From positions 434,001-498,000 of the forward strand of contig NZ_JBGGWA010000001.1 of the NCBI RefSeq assembly GCF_041321145.1: 64,000 nucleotides of DNA. Direction: 5' to 3'. Under the pieces are notes generated by a model that made no database searches, was not told the origin of the DNA, and was given only the letters and a program-made list of their open reading frames with translations. The stretch is from Paraburkholderia sp041321145 (GTDB taxonomy: Bacteria > Pseudomonadota > Gammaproteobacteria > Burkholderiales > Burkholderiaceae). The position numbers and the translations under genes were made by a program. Shown one piece after another: positions 27,201-36,425 of the stretch (its first letter is position 1; the number at the start of each line of letters is the position of its first letter).

Positions 27201-28274
27201 CTATTGCAATAGGTAGACGTAGAGGCCTTTTGCCTCCTCTAACGCAACTTCGGCGGCGATCATCAGATAGAGCACCAGCAGCATCCACAAGGATACGGGA
27301 TTGCGGACTTTTATTTCTTGAGCGAAGTAAGGAAGAAGCAAGGAGACATAGTAAAAAACGCGGTCTTTCCCGAACGGAAAAACCAGAAAGGCAGCAGCCA
27401 GGTAGACGATCAGCGCGATATGCATGATCGCGAGTTCACGCAGCGACGGTGGCTGGCTGGTCTTGTCTTCTGTCGGCATTTGGTAAAGCACCATTGCCGA
27501 AGCGATCCCGTACGTGATCATCAGTATCAGAAGTCGTATCGTGAAACCGGCTTCGTAGCCAGCGTATTCCGCGATCCGTCGGCCGCCATAATCCTGGAAG
27601 AGGACGCGTCCCGCCATCGCTACCAGGATCGCGCTTACGCTTGCCGCAGGTAGCGCGATTTTTAATTTCGGCCCGCTCATTCGCGTGACGATGAGCAAGA
27701 TCGCCGGGACCGCAAATGTTGTGTGGATTGCACTCGCGAGCAGGGCTCCCAGAATAGGCCGCTTGAAGCTGATCGCCACGAGCATTGCAACTGCGAAGGC
27801 GAATCCCTGACGGATCTGGAACAAGCCAACGATAGCAAGCGCTGAGGGTATAACGAGCCAAAGCAACAGACCCAACAAGGGCCGGCTCAGGCGGCTCAAT
27901 GTATAGAAGACCAGAGCGTTTAAGAAGACGACAGTAATCCGTACGCCGGTCTCCGGGCTGACTCCCAGCGAATTGACCAGAATAATCCATGTTCGCCAGC
28001 CTAGTTCGTCGGTCACCAAGCCGATCGCAAGATTCAGTGCAGAGGTGCTCTGACTAAAGTAGTCGACTACCCATTGCCAGTTCGTGATCTCGAAGTAGGT
28101 GACGTAATTCGCCTGATCGGGCAGCGTCGACGGGCGGTCCGCGGTGGCCAGGTAGTAGAGCACACAGGACGCGAGCAGTAGAAATAGCCAACCGGTGGGC
28201 GTCGTGAATAGTTTGCGGGTAGGGGATCGCGGGCCCGTCGCGTCCGAATTCTGGAGTGGTAGGGCTTTTGTCAT
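27201..28274 (-). CDS. EpsG-family membrane protein, probable Wzy-like polymerase
   Basis: 357 residues from the ATG at 28274; an ATG at 28346 would add 24 residues. About ten membrane helices. The EpsG pattern is seen: an N-terminal extracytoplasmic loop with DQANYVTYFE, then LFQIRQGFAFAVAMLVAISF, a short intracellular turn and GALLASAIHTTFAVPAILL (RQ followed by the conserved histidine), and YAGYEAGFTIRLL. EpsG proteins are thought to polymerise lipid-linked repeat units at the outer face of the inner membrane. It is the only polymerase candidate in the locus. Confidence 0.75.
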   Translation of the reverse strand: MTKALPLQNSDATGPRSPTRKLFTTPTGWLFLLLASCVLYYLATADRPSTLPDQANYVTYFEITNWQWVVDYFSQSTSALNLAIGLVTDELGWRTWIILVNSLGVSPETGVRITVVFLNALVFYTLSRLSRPLLGLLLWLVIPSALAIVGLFQIRQGFAFAVAMLVAISFKRPILGALLASAIHTTFAVPAILLIVTRMSGPKLKIALPAASVSAILVAMAGRVLFQDYGGRRIAEYAGYEAGFTIRLLILMITYGIASAMVLYQMPTEDKTSQPPSLRELAIMHIALIVYLAAAFLVFPFGKDRVFYYVSLLLPYFAQEIKVRNPVSLWMLLVLYLMIAAEVALEEAKGLYVYLLQ

Positions 28275-28812
28275 GGGGCTTGCGGCAGCTCCGGCATGTC
28301 CGACGTTTAAATGTCCGGAAGAACGACGTCGTGTTCCGGCACTCATCGCGAGCCGCTTACGTTGCAATAGCAATACGTATTCGGGCGGCGTGCCGGGCTA
28401 TTGGGCTGATAGAATCTGCGCTCTCTGGCGCATTCGATTTGTGCGTTGGCACACACTTCCCCTAAAGTTTTGCCGATTCACGCCGAAAGACAAGTGGTCA
28501 TGTACAACGGTGACCAGCAGGTTGGCCGCGACCTATCGCGAGACGAAGGGACAGATTCGCGTAAAATGGTAGTTGCGGAGCGGAATTATGCGTGCCTGGC
28601 TTTTACGACGGGTATTCATGCCGCCGCATGGAGACCCATGTCGGATAAGATGCGTGTTGTAGTCAAAGTAAGTAAAAATTGAAAACAAACTCAATGACAC
28701 GAACGGTTCCGCGCCTTCGGCGGGTTGTCTGGGCCTATCGCGCAAATTCGGGGATGTTGGACACGCCGCGTGGAGGCTCGCGCGGCGTTAGGCGAAAAAT
28801 CGCGGAGAAGGT
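28275..28812. other. Intergenic region
   Basis: 538 bases between the EpsG-like gene and a small membrane-protein gene on the other strand. Short frames present here lack family matches and ribosome sites. Nothing else was recognised. Confidence 0.45.
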
Positions 28813-29031
28813 ATGCATTGGATGACCCTGGTCGGGACGATAGCTATCGGCGCTGTCTTGATCATTGCGTTGATCGCAGTGTTCGACATTCTGTTTGTCA
28901 AGCCGTCTTCATCTCGCGCCAAAAAAGCACGATCGACAGATGAGGCGGTGGGCACGGATGCATCTGCGCTGAAGCAAGAGCTGTCTGCTAACGTACGACG
29001 CCGGCGACGGCTTGCTGAAAAAAAGAATTGA
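28813..29031 (+). CDS. Small single-pass membrane protein
   Basis: 72 residues: one strong membrane helix (MTLVGTIAIGAVLIIALIAV), then a basic and polar cytoplasmic tail ending NVRRRRRLAEKKN. A good GGAGAAGGT site sits directly before the ATG. No family is recognised. It is an isolated plus-strand gene between the minus-strand polymerase and flippase genes. It might help assemble those membrane proteins, but this is only suggested by position. Confidence 0.55.
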   Translation: MHWMTLVGTIAIGAVLIIALIAVFDILFVKPSSSRAKKARSTDEAVGTDASALKQELSANVRRRRRLAEKKN

Positions 29032-29114
29032 TTAAGTAGAGCCGTGAAAGACATTCGGCGCGAGGTGGTGCCCCGTTAGTCAACGGATAGCGTTACACCC
29101 TTGCCTGGCAATTT

Positions 29115-30497
29115 TCATTCAGGATCTGCGGGGTCGCCTGGTTCGACGACGCTGCGTTGCGGCGCAAAGCGGGCACAGAGAAGGTAGCCGAGAAACACGC
29201 CGGCTGCCGCGAACCCAGTTGAGAAAAATACGCCCACAATGCCGAATAGGCGAATCAGCACGATATTCCCCGCTAGCTTGATGACAAAGCCGACAATGGC
29301 GATGACGGAGATCTCCTTGAATCGTGCCTCGCTTACAAACAACTGCACCAAGACCCATACCGCGAACGCAAACGGTATCTGCACAAGCCCCGCGCGAAAC
29401 AGGCTGGCGACAGCAATCGTGTCCTGACCCGTGAACGCCCCCCTCTGAAACAGCAATGCGATCGCGTACGGCGCCATCAGATACGCAATGCACGCACCGA
29501 TCGCCCCCACTACGAGCATAAGAAGCGACCACTTCAACGCGGTACTTCTTGCTCGTGCGTGATCTCCGCTAAAAAGTATCTCGGATAGAATCGGAAGCGT
29601 TGCCCGGCTGATCGCAAGTGCGCCCATACTCAGTAGTAGCGCCAGCAACCTGTTTGCATATCCCAGCGTTGCAATTGCTCCGTCACCCAGGTGGGCCAGA
29701 AAATACTGGTCCACGGGGCCGGCAAGATTGCCGATAACGGCGCCCATCATGAGTACTCCCATCGCTCTGAAGGTGCCGGGCCATTGGCTCGACCTCAGTG
29801 ACAGGCGCGGAAGCGCACGAACCGAATCGGCCTTTCTTGCCAATATTCTAAGAAAGGCGGCTTGTATGATGAAACCGATGGTCGTTCCCAGTATGAGGGG
29901 GAGTACTGAAGTGTTGTTCCGCATACCGAGCACGAATACAAGCAACGCAATCGCAGGGACGCACTCCAGCAGCGTGTTGATATGTTTCTCGCAGGCTTGA
30001 AGTCGAGCCGCTGAAATGCAGATCGTAAACGTCAGGACGCCGACCGGCGTCATTCCGACGATCATCTGCCGACACATTTCCTGGGTCGATGCGGAGAGTT
30101 TTCCGGACACGAGTCCCGCCAGATGCGGCCAGAAAAGGCAAAGTAGGAGAGCCGACGCGATGCCGAAGACCAGGGTCAACCCTTCAAGCTCGCCGAGGAA
30201 CTGGTTTTGCCTGAGCTTGTCCTTTCGAAGATTGATGAGTGCGGGCACAAGGAGGACGCCCAATTCCGACGTCAAAGTGGTGGGTATCCATGTGACCAGG
30301 GTGAGGGCTAACTGATAGGCGTCGACGGTGCCGCTGATCCCATAGCGATATGCGATCATCATTTCCTTGGATGCACTTACGATCTTTCCGGCGAGAACAA
30401 AACCCAGAAGAATCAGGGCGCTCCGGGCGATTCTTTTATGGTCCTGATGAACGCCTAGCAGACGCCTCCGTAGAGATTCGATCGTTGCCGTCAACAT
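29115..30497 (-). CDS. MurJ/MviN-like flippase (probable Wzx of the polysaccharide locus)
   Basis: 460 residues with about 13-14 hydrophobic helices, typical of the MOP exporter superfamily. Family-like segments: AGKIVSASKEMMIAYRYGIS near the start, GPVDQYFLAHLGDGAIATLGYANRL at mid-length, and LLFQRGAFTGQDTIAVASLF, which matches the MurJ motif. MurJ moves lipid II across the inner membrane. A second MurJ-like gene in a polysaccharide locus without another Wzx is likely to flip the undecaprenyl-linked repeat unit. The housekeeping murJ would be elsewhere. Confidence 0.82.
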   Translation of the reverse strand: MLTATIESLRRRLLGVHQDHKRIARSALILLGFVLAGKIVSASKEMMIAYRYGISGTVDAYQLALTLVTWIPTTLTSELGVLLVPALINLRKDKLRQNQFLGELEGLTLVFGIASALLLCLFWPHLAGLVSGKLSASTQEMCRQMIVGMTPVGVLTFTICISAARLQACEKHINTLLECVPAIALLVFVLGMRNNTSVLPLILGTTIGFIIQAAFLRILARKADSVRALPRLSLRSSQWPGTFRAMGVLMMGAVIGNLAGPVDQYFLAHLGDGAIATLGYANRLLALLLSMGALAISRATLPILSEILFSGDHARARSTALKWSLLMLVVGAIGACIAYLMAPYAIALLFQRGAFTGQDTIAVASLFRAGLVQIPFAFAVWVLVQLFVSEARFKEISVIAIVGFVIKLAGNIVLIRLFGIVGVFFSTGFAAAGVFLGYLLCARFAPQRSVVEPGDPADPE

Positions 30498-30644
30498 GTG
30501 ACCTCTGACCTGTGTGCTCGCGTAATTTGACTGAACAACAGTATGTAGCGCTACGCGTTCGGAATGAGAAACATACCGTAGCTAACTGCACGCGGGCCTG
30601 GCTTCGAACTATGGACGGCGCGGTTTTGCATAGTGTGCCTGCCT

Positions 30645-32012
30645 TTATAAGCGTGTGCCGATCAGTCTGTCTCTCGCCCATCTGTTCAGATCCATCTTGA
30701 TGTCGACGACCGAAAAGTCGCCCACTGAGTTCCAGGTATGCAAGCCGGAGCGGCGGGCGGGCGGGTGCTTTATGAACAGTGGACGCTCTGCATACGTCGT
30801 GGTGGTGAGTTCTGTGATTTCACAAAATAGTAACGCTGCGCCGTAGCTCTCCTCGCAATTCTGAGCAGGGCGAATCAGCCTGCTTTGCATGTCTCTGAAA
30901 ACGTTGCCGCCCATCCGGGCGCGGCGACAATCCGATATGACCGGGTTCGCTGGATGCGCCGTCCAGGGGCCGAAGGGACTATCGGCGAAGAAGATGGACA
31001 GCTCATCCCAGTTCGGCCCGCTATCCTGTTTGACACTTGCAAAGAGCCACCACCTGGCGCCATCACAATACAAGGTTGCGTCGGCTGCCACGATGTCTTC
31101 CATCAGGGTCATGTGAAAGGCCCAGGTCGTGGGAAATGGGGCTGCCCGATAGACCTCTATTGTGCGGTTTCCGGAGGTTTCCGGAATCATGAAGATTTGC
31201 GCATTGTGTTCGAAGAGGAATGGATAGGAAAGGTGGTAGGGCCGTTCGAGTACGACTCGCGGCGGTCCGCACCAGGTTTTGGTGTCGGGATCAAGGGCAA
31301 CGTAGCTGATGACGCCTCTTCCCGTGCGGTACGGAAGATCCTCGAAAAACAGATGACCGTGCCCATCCTCATCGCTCCATAAAAATGGGTCAGCATAAAA
31401 GCGATCCTTGGGACAAGGTATCTTGAGCCACCATTTGGCATCGTCGATGGCTGATGCGTCACTAAACAGCTCAGCGTTGCGGGACAGTCCTTCGTTGTTG
31501 AATGCGATCGCCCAATGTCCACGCCGAAGCAGCCATTTTTGAGGTTGACTGAGAATCTTCTGTAGCAGGTGCCGTAATGCGAAGCGAACAACGTCGATGA
31601 ATGTTACGGCTTCCGCCCTTGTCGGGATCTGCACGATGGGAACGGCCGTGAGGCAAGCAGCTTCTGCGCGACGCCGGTTTGCTCTGTCATACAAAAGGCG
31701 CTGGCGCTGCAGGGCGATAGCGAGTGAATCGCAAAAGAACAATCTGTTCGGAATTGCAATGTGGGATTCGGCCAGTACGTGTCCCTCGGTTCCATCGGCC
31801 GAGAGCCAAACGATCTGCACATGAGGCGTTTGGCGGGCAAGGAGCGTTTTCCAGAGGGCGGGGACGCCTCTTGTGCCGTTATATACCGCGGCGAGGGCAG
31901 AATGCGAAGCGTGGTCGTCCAGATCGGGATCGCCAGGCGCGCCGTAAAGCCATTGTTCAAAGCGCACCCATAATTTGAGAGCAGGCGGGAACAGCGCAGC
32001 TTTCATCTCCAT
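30645..32012 (-). CDS. Glucosamine inositolphosphorylceramide transferase N-terminal-like domain protein
   Basis: 455 residues from the ATG at 32012, with GGGGGG 5 bases upstream. The C-terminal two thirds resemble the five-bladed propeller region found at the N-terminus of plant glucosamine inositolphosphorylceramide transferases and in bacterial formyltransferase-linked proteins: FYADPFLWSDEDGHGHLFFED, YHLSYPFLFEHNAQIFMIPE, IVAADATLYCDGARWWLFAS and FADSPFGPWTAHPANPV. The first 150 residues show VQIVWLSADGTEGHVLAES and IAIPNRLFFCDSLAIALQ and may be a decayed formyltransferase-like part. Its job in bacterial polysaccharide loci is unknown; sugar binding or modification is an inference. Confidence 0.7.
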   Translation of the reverse strand: MEMKAALFPPALKLWVRFEQWLYGAPGDPDLDDHASHSALAAVYNGTRGVPALWKTLLARQTPHVQIVWLSADGTEGHVLAESHIAIPNRLFFCDSLAIALQRQRLLYDRANRRRAEAACLTAVPIVQIPTRAEAVTFIDVVRFALRHLLQKILSQPQKWLLRRGHWAIAFNNEGLSRNAELFSDASAIDDAKWWLKIPCPKDRFYADPFLWSDEDGHGHLFFEDLPYRTGRGVISYVALDPDTKTWCGPPRVVLERPYHLSYPFLFEHNAQIFMIPETSGNRTIEVYRAAPFPTTWAFHMTLMEDIVAADATLYCDGARWWLFASVKQDSGPNWDELSIFFADSPFGPWTAHPANPVISDCRRARMGGNVFRDMQSRLIRPAQNCEESYGAALLFCEITELTTTTYAERPLFIKHPPARRSGLHTWNSVGDFSVVDIKMDLNRWARDRLIGTRL

Positions 32013-32508
32013 CGGTCCCCCCGAACTTGCGCGGCCTTGCGAATGTCGGTCACGACCAGTTCGCGTGTCCGTTGGCGGACCCACCCCAGTGTGCATAAGC
32101 CAACGCTCGGCGACTGTTCGCCAGCGCACTGTGATGACATGCGGTCTCGGGAAATTCAGAACAGGCGGCCGAGGAACTGTTCGTTAGGCGGTCCTGACGG
32201 AATGAAGCGACTATCTGCTCAAGTCCTTTCCTCTGATGTAAAGTATGATGGCGAGGAGCGATGCAGGGAAAAGCTTGGCAAGTTGGACGACCGTAAAAAC
32301 TAGTAAAAATTGGCCCAGCGGAAGTAGTTCCGGGCTACGCTAGTCAGCCGGTCGACTACGCCAGTTTGAGTGGACTCAGGTTGCAGCAGATAGCACTTCC
32401 GGGTTCAAATTCCTGTCAAATGTCTTTTGACGGTGGTTTCCATTGCAAGGGCAGTGCCGAGGATACTTGGGCAAATCTACGTTAGACCAAAGGGAAACCG
32501 TAGCGATC
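32013..32508. other. Divergent intergenic region
   Basis: 496 bases between a minus-strand and a plus-strand gene. It must hold both promoters. No supported small gene, RNA or repeat was seen. Confidence 0.45.
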
Positions 32509-33213
32509 ATGGTCAACTTTGACACGGCAGTTCTAGCGTTCCTTAGCCGCAACGCCCCGCAGTCGATCCTCTTCCATCACGTGGCGGGCGCGATCGCCGG
32601 CTATAATATTTTTAACGGCTTGCTACCCATTACGCTGTTGTGGGGGGCTTGGTTCAAGCCCACTCGCCGCGTGGAATGGGCGCGCGAGATGGTCGTGGCG
32701 ACGCTTGTGAGCGGGTTTCTCGCACTGGTTGTGGGAAGGTTGCTGGCTTATTTCATGCCGTTTCGCTTGCGCCCGATTTACGATCCCAGTGTGCAACATT
32801 TTTTCCCGTTTGCCGGCTCAACAGAAGGTTTCCTGAGGACATGGAGCGCATTCCCCAGCGATCATGCCGTGCTATGGGGATCGATTGCCATGGGCATTTT
32901 CCTGATCTGGCGATGGGCCGGCGTCCTTGCTTTTTTTCACTGTGCCGTCGCTATATGTCTGCCGCGCATATATCTCGGATTGCACTATCCAACCGACATC
33001 CTCGGCGGTGCAGCGATTGGCATTGTCATTACGTTTGTGATGACGCGGAACGCGGTAAGAGGCCGCTTCGCGCCGGGGATTGTGCGGCTGTTTAACGCGC
33101 ACCCTACAACGTGCTACATGCTTGCATTCCTTTTTTGTTTCGAGCTCGCCACGATGTTTGATGAGCCCCGCCTGCTTGCGCAGTCGATAGCGAAAGTCCT
33201 ATTAAACGGTTGA
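32509..33213 (+). CDS. PAP2-family membrane phosphatase (undecaprenyl-diphosphatase-like)
   Basis: 234 residues from the ATG at 32509; AGGG lies about 14 bases upstream, so the start is not strongly marked. About six membrane helices. All three phosphatase motifs are seen in order: FRLRPIYDPS (the first motif, degenerate at the lysine), FPSDHAVLWGS (PSGH-like, with D for G), and RIYLGLHYPTDILGG. The product probably acts at the outer face of the inner membrane and dephosphorylates undecaprenyl pyrophosphate, recycling the carrier used by the polysaccharide pathway. The next gene follows closely. Confidence 0.82.
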   Translation: MVNFDTAVLAFLSRNAPQSILFHHVAGAIAGYNIFNGLLPITLLWGAWFKPTRRVEWAREMVVATLVSGFLALVVGRLLAYFMPFRLRPIYDPSVQHFFPFAGSTEGFLRTWSAFPSDHAVLWGSIAMGIFLIWRWAGVLAFFHCAVAICLPRIYLGLHYPTDILGGAAIGIVITFVMTRNAVRGRFAPGIVRLFNAHPTTCYMLAFLFCFELATMFDEPRLLAQSIAKVLLNG

Positions 33214-33292
33214 CGCTATGATTGATGGTCACTTTCGGTCCTGCCAAGGGTTTCAGACGACCCGCCGATCGTGGTGGACAATCCGGGTGACC

Positions 33293-34240
33293 ATGATCGT
33301 GACGGGATGGCTGCGCCTGTTGTGGTGCCTTATGTTGCTAACCCTGAGCATAGGCTCCTTCGCCTATGCCGAAGGCTCTCCAGTGCCTCGTACCGCCCGG
33401 TGCTCATTGACGTCTTTTGTTCCTCCCGCGCTGTTTCACGCCAAAGATCCGCGTAATTTTGGCGCTAAATGTGACGGTGTGACCGACGATAGTGCCGCGT
33501 TCCAGAAAGCGATGAATGCAGGGGACGTGAAAGTCGCCGCAGGGACGTGTGTCATTAACAAGACCGTCACCGTCTCCGTGAGCCAAAGGCACTTGGAGTG
33601 CGCTGCGGGCACAGTGCTTAAGCGTACCGTGTCGAATGCCAATAATATGTTTCGGTATCAGCTGAGCTACGGCTCTTTGACCGGCGATAGCATAGTCAAC
33701 TGTCATTTCGAAGGCGCGAATTCCCCCGATCCGGTGGTGGATTGGAATGCACCTGGCCATTGGGATATTCCAGTGCAAACCGCGGGTGACGTCAGTCATT
33801 TTCTACTGGCGGGCAACACTTTTAGTCAATTCTTCGGGCAGTCGATGTTCCAGACTGTCGGGGAGAATGGGGGCACCGGCGACCGGATCATCTTTAATAC
33901 ATTCAGGAGTTGTCCTCTTTATGGCCCGGCCTTGGTGGGCCATAGAAATGGCTATGTCGGCTACAACAGGCTTATCGGTTGCACGGCAGGCGTCGAAAAC
34001 GATCACGCGGCCGACAATACGGGCGGCAATATCTTTGAATGCAATCTGGTTACCTCGAATTCTGCGCCGGGGTACATCACCGGCGGCGTCCAGGGCGTCA
34101 ACACCAATTACAGCGGCAACATCGTGCGCTACAACATCATCACGGGCGACAAAACCGGTATTCTGAAAAAGCACCAGGAGGGCGGCCGGGACGCGCAGTA
34201 CTTTGACAATGCCTGTACCAACGGATGCACTGTCAACTAA
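33293..34240 (+). CDS. Secreted right-handed beta-helix protein (pectate-lyase superfamily)
   Basis: 315 residues from the ATG at 33293, which opens a clear signal peptide (MIVTGWLRLLWCLMLLTLSI, cleavage after AYA). An ATG at 33218 would add 25 residues with no signal function and lies 5 bases after the phosphatase stop codon. The mature part has FGAKCDGVTDDSAAFQKAMN, the same superfamily entry motif as the lipoprotein at 25885. Later come helix rungs such as SLTGDSIVNCHFEGAN and NTGGNIFECNLVTSN. Several cysteines suggest disulphides. It could be a lyase, hydrolase or epimerase for the exported polymer. Confidence 0.8.
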   Translation: MIVTGWLRLLWCLMLLTLSIGSFAYAEGSPVPRTARCSLTSFVPPALFHAKDPRNFGAKCDGVTDDSAAFQKAMNAGDVKVAAGTCVINKTVTVSVSQRHLECAAGTVLKRTVSNANNMFRYQLSYGSLTGDSIVNCHFEGANSPDPVVDWNAPGHWDIPVQTAGDVSHFLLAGNTFSQFFGQSMFQTVGENGGTGDRIIFNTFRSCPLYGPALVGHRNGYVGYNRLIGCTAGVENDHAADNTGGNIFECNLVTSNSAPGYITGGVQGVNTNYSGNIVRYNIITGDKTGILKKHQEGGRDAQYFDNACTNGCTVN

Positions 34241-34408
34241 GCCCCGTATGAACCACGCGTAACAGTGGCCGGAGCACCCGCCGGGATCGTGGAGGATGCG
34301 CCCGGCTATTGGACCGTCCCAATCTGAATTAACCTGACAGTTTGTGTTTACGTAATAATTGCGGCGTCCGCTCGTGTCGAGCCATTAACCGTAAAAAATG
34401 CGTGGGTC

Positions 34409-36343
34409 ATGGCTTTCAGCGAACCAAGGTCTCCATTTTTCAAGTGGATCGTATCCTCCGCTCAGAACCTGAGCGCCGACAATCGGCAAATATTGCTTGC
34501 CAACCTGTTCACGCGAACCGCGTCGATTGTGTTTGCGTCGATTTGCGAAATCAGCGTTTGCGCGACCGCCTTCTATCTTTATCCGAAAGCTCTTTACGCA
34601 TGGTGGGGCAGCGCTGTCGTCGCGCTGCTGATGGCACGCCTCACGTTAATCAGGCTGTGCTGCCGGCGCAGCGCCCATAACCAGCCGACGCCCACGTCGG
34701 CGTTCCTGTTCGCGAGCCTTCTCTGGAGCGCGCTATTCGGTTTTGGCAGTTTGCTGTGCAATATCAGCGGAGATCAGACGCTTTTCCTGCTCGGCAACGT
34801 TTGCGCGGTCGGTGTGATCGGCGGGTTGGCAGGACGAAACGCCGGAACGCCACGGCTCGTGCTGCTGCAGATTTCTTTCATTCTCACGCTTTTAGGCTTG
34901 GGGGCGGCGCTTTCTCCCGGCTCAGGCAAGCTCGTCCTGCTATTTCAGGCGCCGTTCTGCGCGGCTGGTTTCTTTACGGTTGCGTTGCGCAGCAATCGCG
35001 ATACCGTTGCGTTGCTGTTGGCGCGCGAAAACAGCCATCGCCTCGCGCATCAGGACAGCCTCACTGGCCTGCCCAATCGCGCACGCCTCAGCGAACTCCT
35101 GCTGGAGCGCACTGAGGCAGGCTCGTTACGTCAGGATCAATTGTTCGCTGTTCTACTTATCGATCTAGACGGCTTCAAGGCGATCAATGACAGCCTCGGG
35201 CATGCCGCCGGCGACCAGATCCTTCAGGAAGCGGCGACGCGATTGCGTGAAGTATTGCCTGCCGGCGACCTCGTTGGACGCTTGGCCGGCGACGAGTTCG
35301 TCGCCATTTCCGACGGCACGGGGCAGAACCGTGACGTCCGCTTACTGGCGAACCAGATCGTCAAAACGCTGGCGCGGCCTTTCGCGCTGAGCGAAGCGCT
35401 CGTACATATCGGCGCGAGCGTAGGCGTCGCGCTCTATCCGGAACATGCCAGGACAGGACCGCAATTGCTGATCTGCGCGGATCGTGCCCTGTACGCCGTC
35501 AAACGCAGTGGCAAAAGCGCATTCGCCATCTTCGATGCCCGCAAGCACGCATCCGACGAAAGTCTGAGCCTTCTACGAAGCGACCTGGAAGGGGCGCTGC
35601 AGTCTTTTAGCGGATTGCGGATGGAGTATCAGCCAATCGTCGACCTCAGCAATGGCGCGATTTCCGGCCGCGAGGCGTTGATTCGCTGGACGCATCCGAC
35701 CCGCGGCGAACTCTCTCCTTCCGCGTTTATCCCGACCGCCGAACGTACCGGTCTCATCCTTGCATTGGGCGAGTGGGCCTTGCTGCAGTCATGTACGGAA
35801 GCGGTCACCTGGCGTGACCGTGTGACCGTCGCGGTCAATGTTTCGCCGGTGCAGTTGCGGGAAGAAACGTTTGTGTCGACTGTGGCGGCGATCCTTCGTA
35901 AGACAAAACTGCCGCCGGCCCGCTTGAATATCGAGGTCACGGAAACGGTGCTGTTGAGTGACGATATCGTCACCCGGCGCAACGTCGGGAAGCTGCGCGC
36001 GCTGGGAATCGGGCTCGCACTCGATGATTTCGGCACGGGGTTTTCGACGATGTCGACACTCGTGCGCTTCTCGTTCGACAAGCTCAAGATCGATAGCTCG
36101 TTCGTCAAGGAGTCGGTGCATCGGCACGAATCCGCCGCTGTAGTTCGCGGGATTGTGGCTTTGGCGCGGGAAATCGGCATACCGACTACGGCTGAAGGTA
36201 TCGAGACGCAGGAGCAACTGGATTTTGTGCGTGTCTGCGGATGCACGCATGCGCAAGGCTTTCTTCTTGGCAAGCCGGTGCAAGGGAATGAGATTGCGCG
36301 GGTTGAAGAGAGGCTCGCTGCGCATTCAGCGGATGAGGAGTGA
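34409..36343 (+). CDS. Membrane GGDEF-EAL protein (cyclic di-GMP turnover)
   Basis: 644 residues. The N-terminal 195 residues hold about six membrane helices (a MASE-like sensor; LLANLFTRTASIVFASICEI to LLFQAPFCAAGFFTVAL). The GGDEF domain begins with HQDSLTGLPNRARLSELL, and the active-site loop is LAGDEF (about 292-296), a one-residue change from GGDEF that some active cyclases carry. The EAL domain is intact: GREALIRW (E422-A-L), NVSPVQL, EVTETVLL, LDDFGTGFSTMSTL, KLKIDSSFV and AEGIETQEQL. Phosphodiesterase activity is therefore likely, and synthase activity possible. Lying next to the exopolysaccharide locus, it may control polysaccharide output through cyclic di-GMP. Confidence 0.9.
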   Translation: MAFSEPRSPFFKWIVSSAQNLSADNRQILLANLFTRTASIVFASICEISVCATAFYLYPKALYAWWGSAVVALLMARLTLIRLCCRRSAHNQPTPTSAFLFASLLWSALFGFGSLLCNISGDQTLFLLGNVCAVGVIGGLAGRNAGTPRLVLLQISFILTLLGLGAALSPGSGKLVLLFQAPFCAAGFFTVALRSNRDTVALLLARENSHRLAHQDSLTGLPNRARLSELLLERTEAGSLRQDQLFAVLLIDLDGFKAINDSLGHAAGDQILQEAATRLREVLPAGDLVGRLAGDEFVAISDGTGQNRDVRLLANQIVKTLARPFALSEALVHIGASVGVALYPEHARTGPQLLICADRALYAVKRSGKSAFAIFDARKHASDESLSLLRSDLEGALQSFSGLRMEYQPIVDLSNGAISGREALIRWTHPTRGELSPSAFIPTAERTGLILALGEWALLQSCTEAVTWRDRVTVAVNVSPVQLREETFVSTVAAILRKTKLPPARLNIEVTETVLLSDDIVTRRNVGKLRALGIGLALDDFGTGFSTMSTLVRFSFDKLKIDSSFVKESVHRHESAAVVRGIVALAREIGIPTTAEGIETQEQLDFVRVCGCTHAQGFLLGKPVQGNEIARVEERLAAHSADEE

Positions 36344-36425
36344 GCAAGACGTAAGGGCTACGAGCGTGCCGCCGACTTCTCTCATGTCCACGAGCGTGCG
36401 CTCATGAAGTTGATACGAGGTAGAC

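Noticed and set aside
25981..27288. A 435-codon minus-strand frame across the beta-helix lipoprotein gene
   Set aside because: The plus strand has a lipobox, a superfamily motif and helix rungs; the minus frame has no family features and spans the terminator hairpins.
29115..30497. Housekeeping murJ
   Set aside because: Although MurJ-like, it lies inside a polysaccharide locus next to an EpsG-like gene; a Wzx-like role fits better. This remains an inference.
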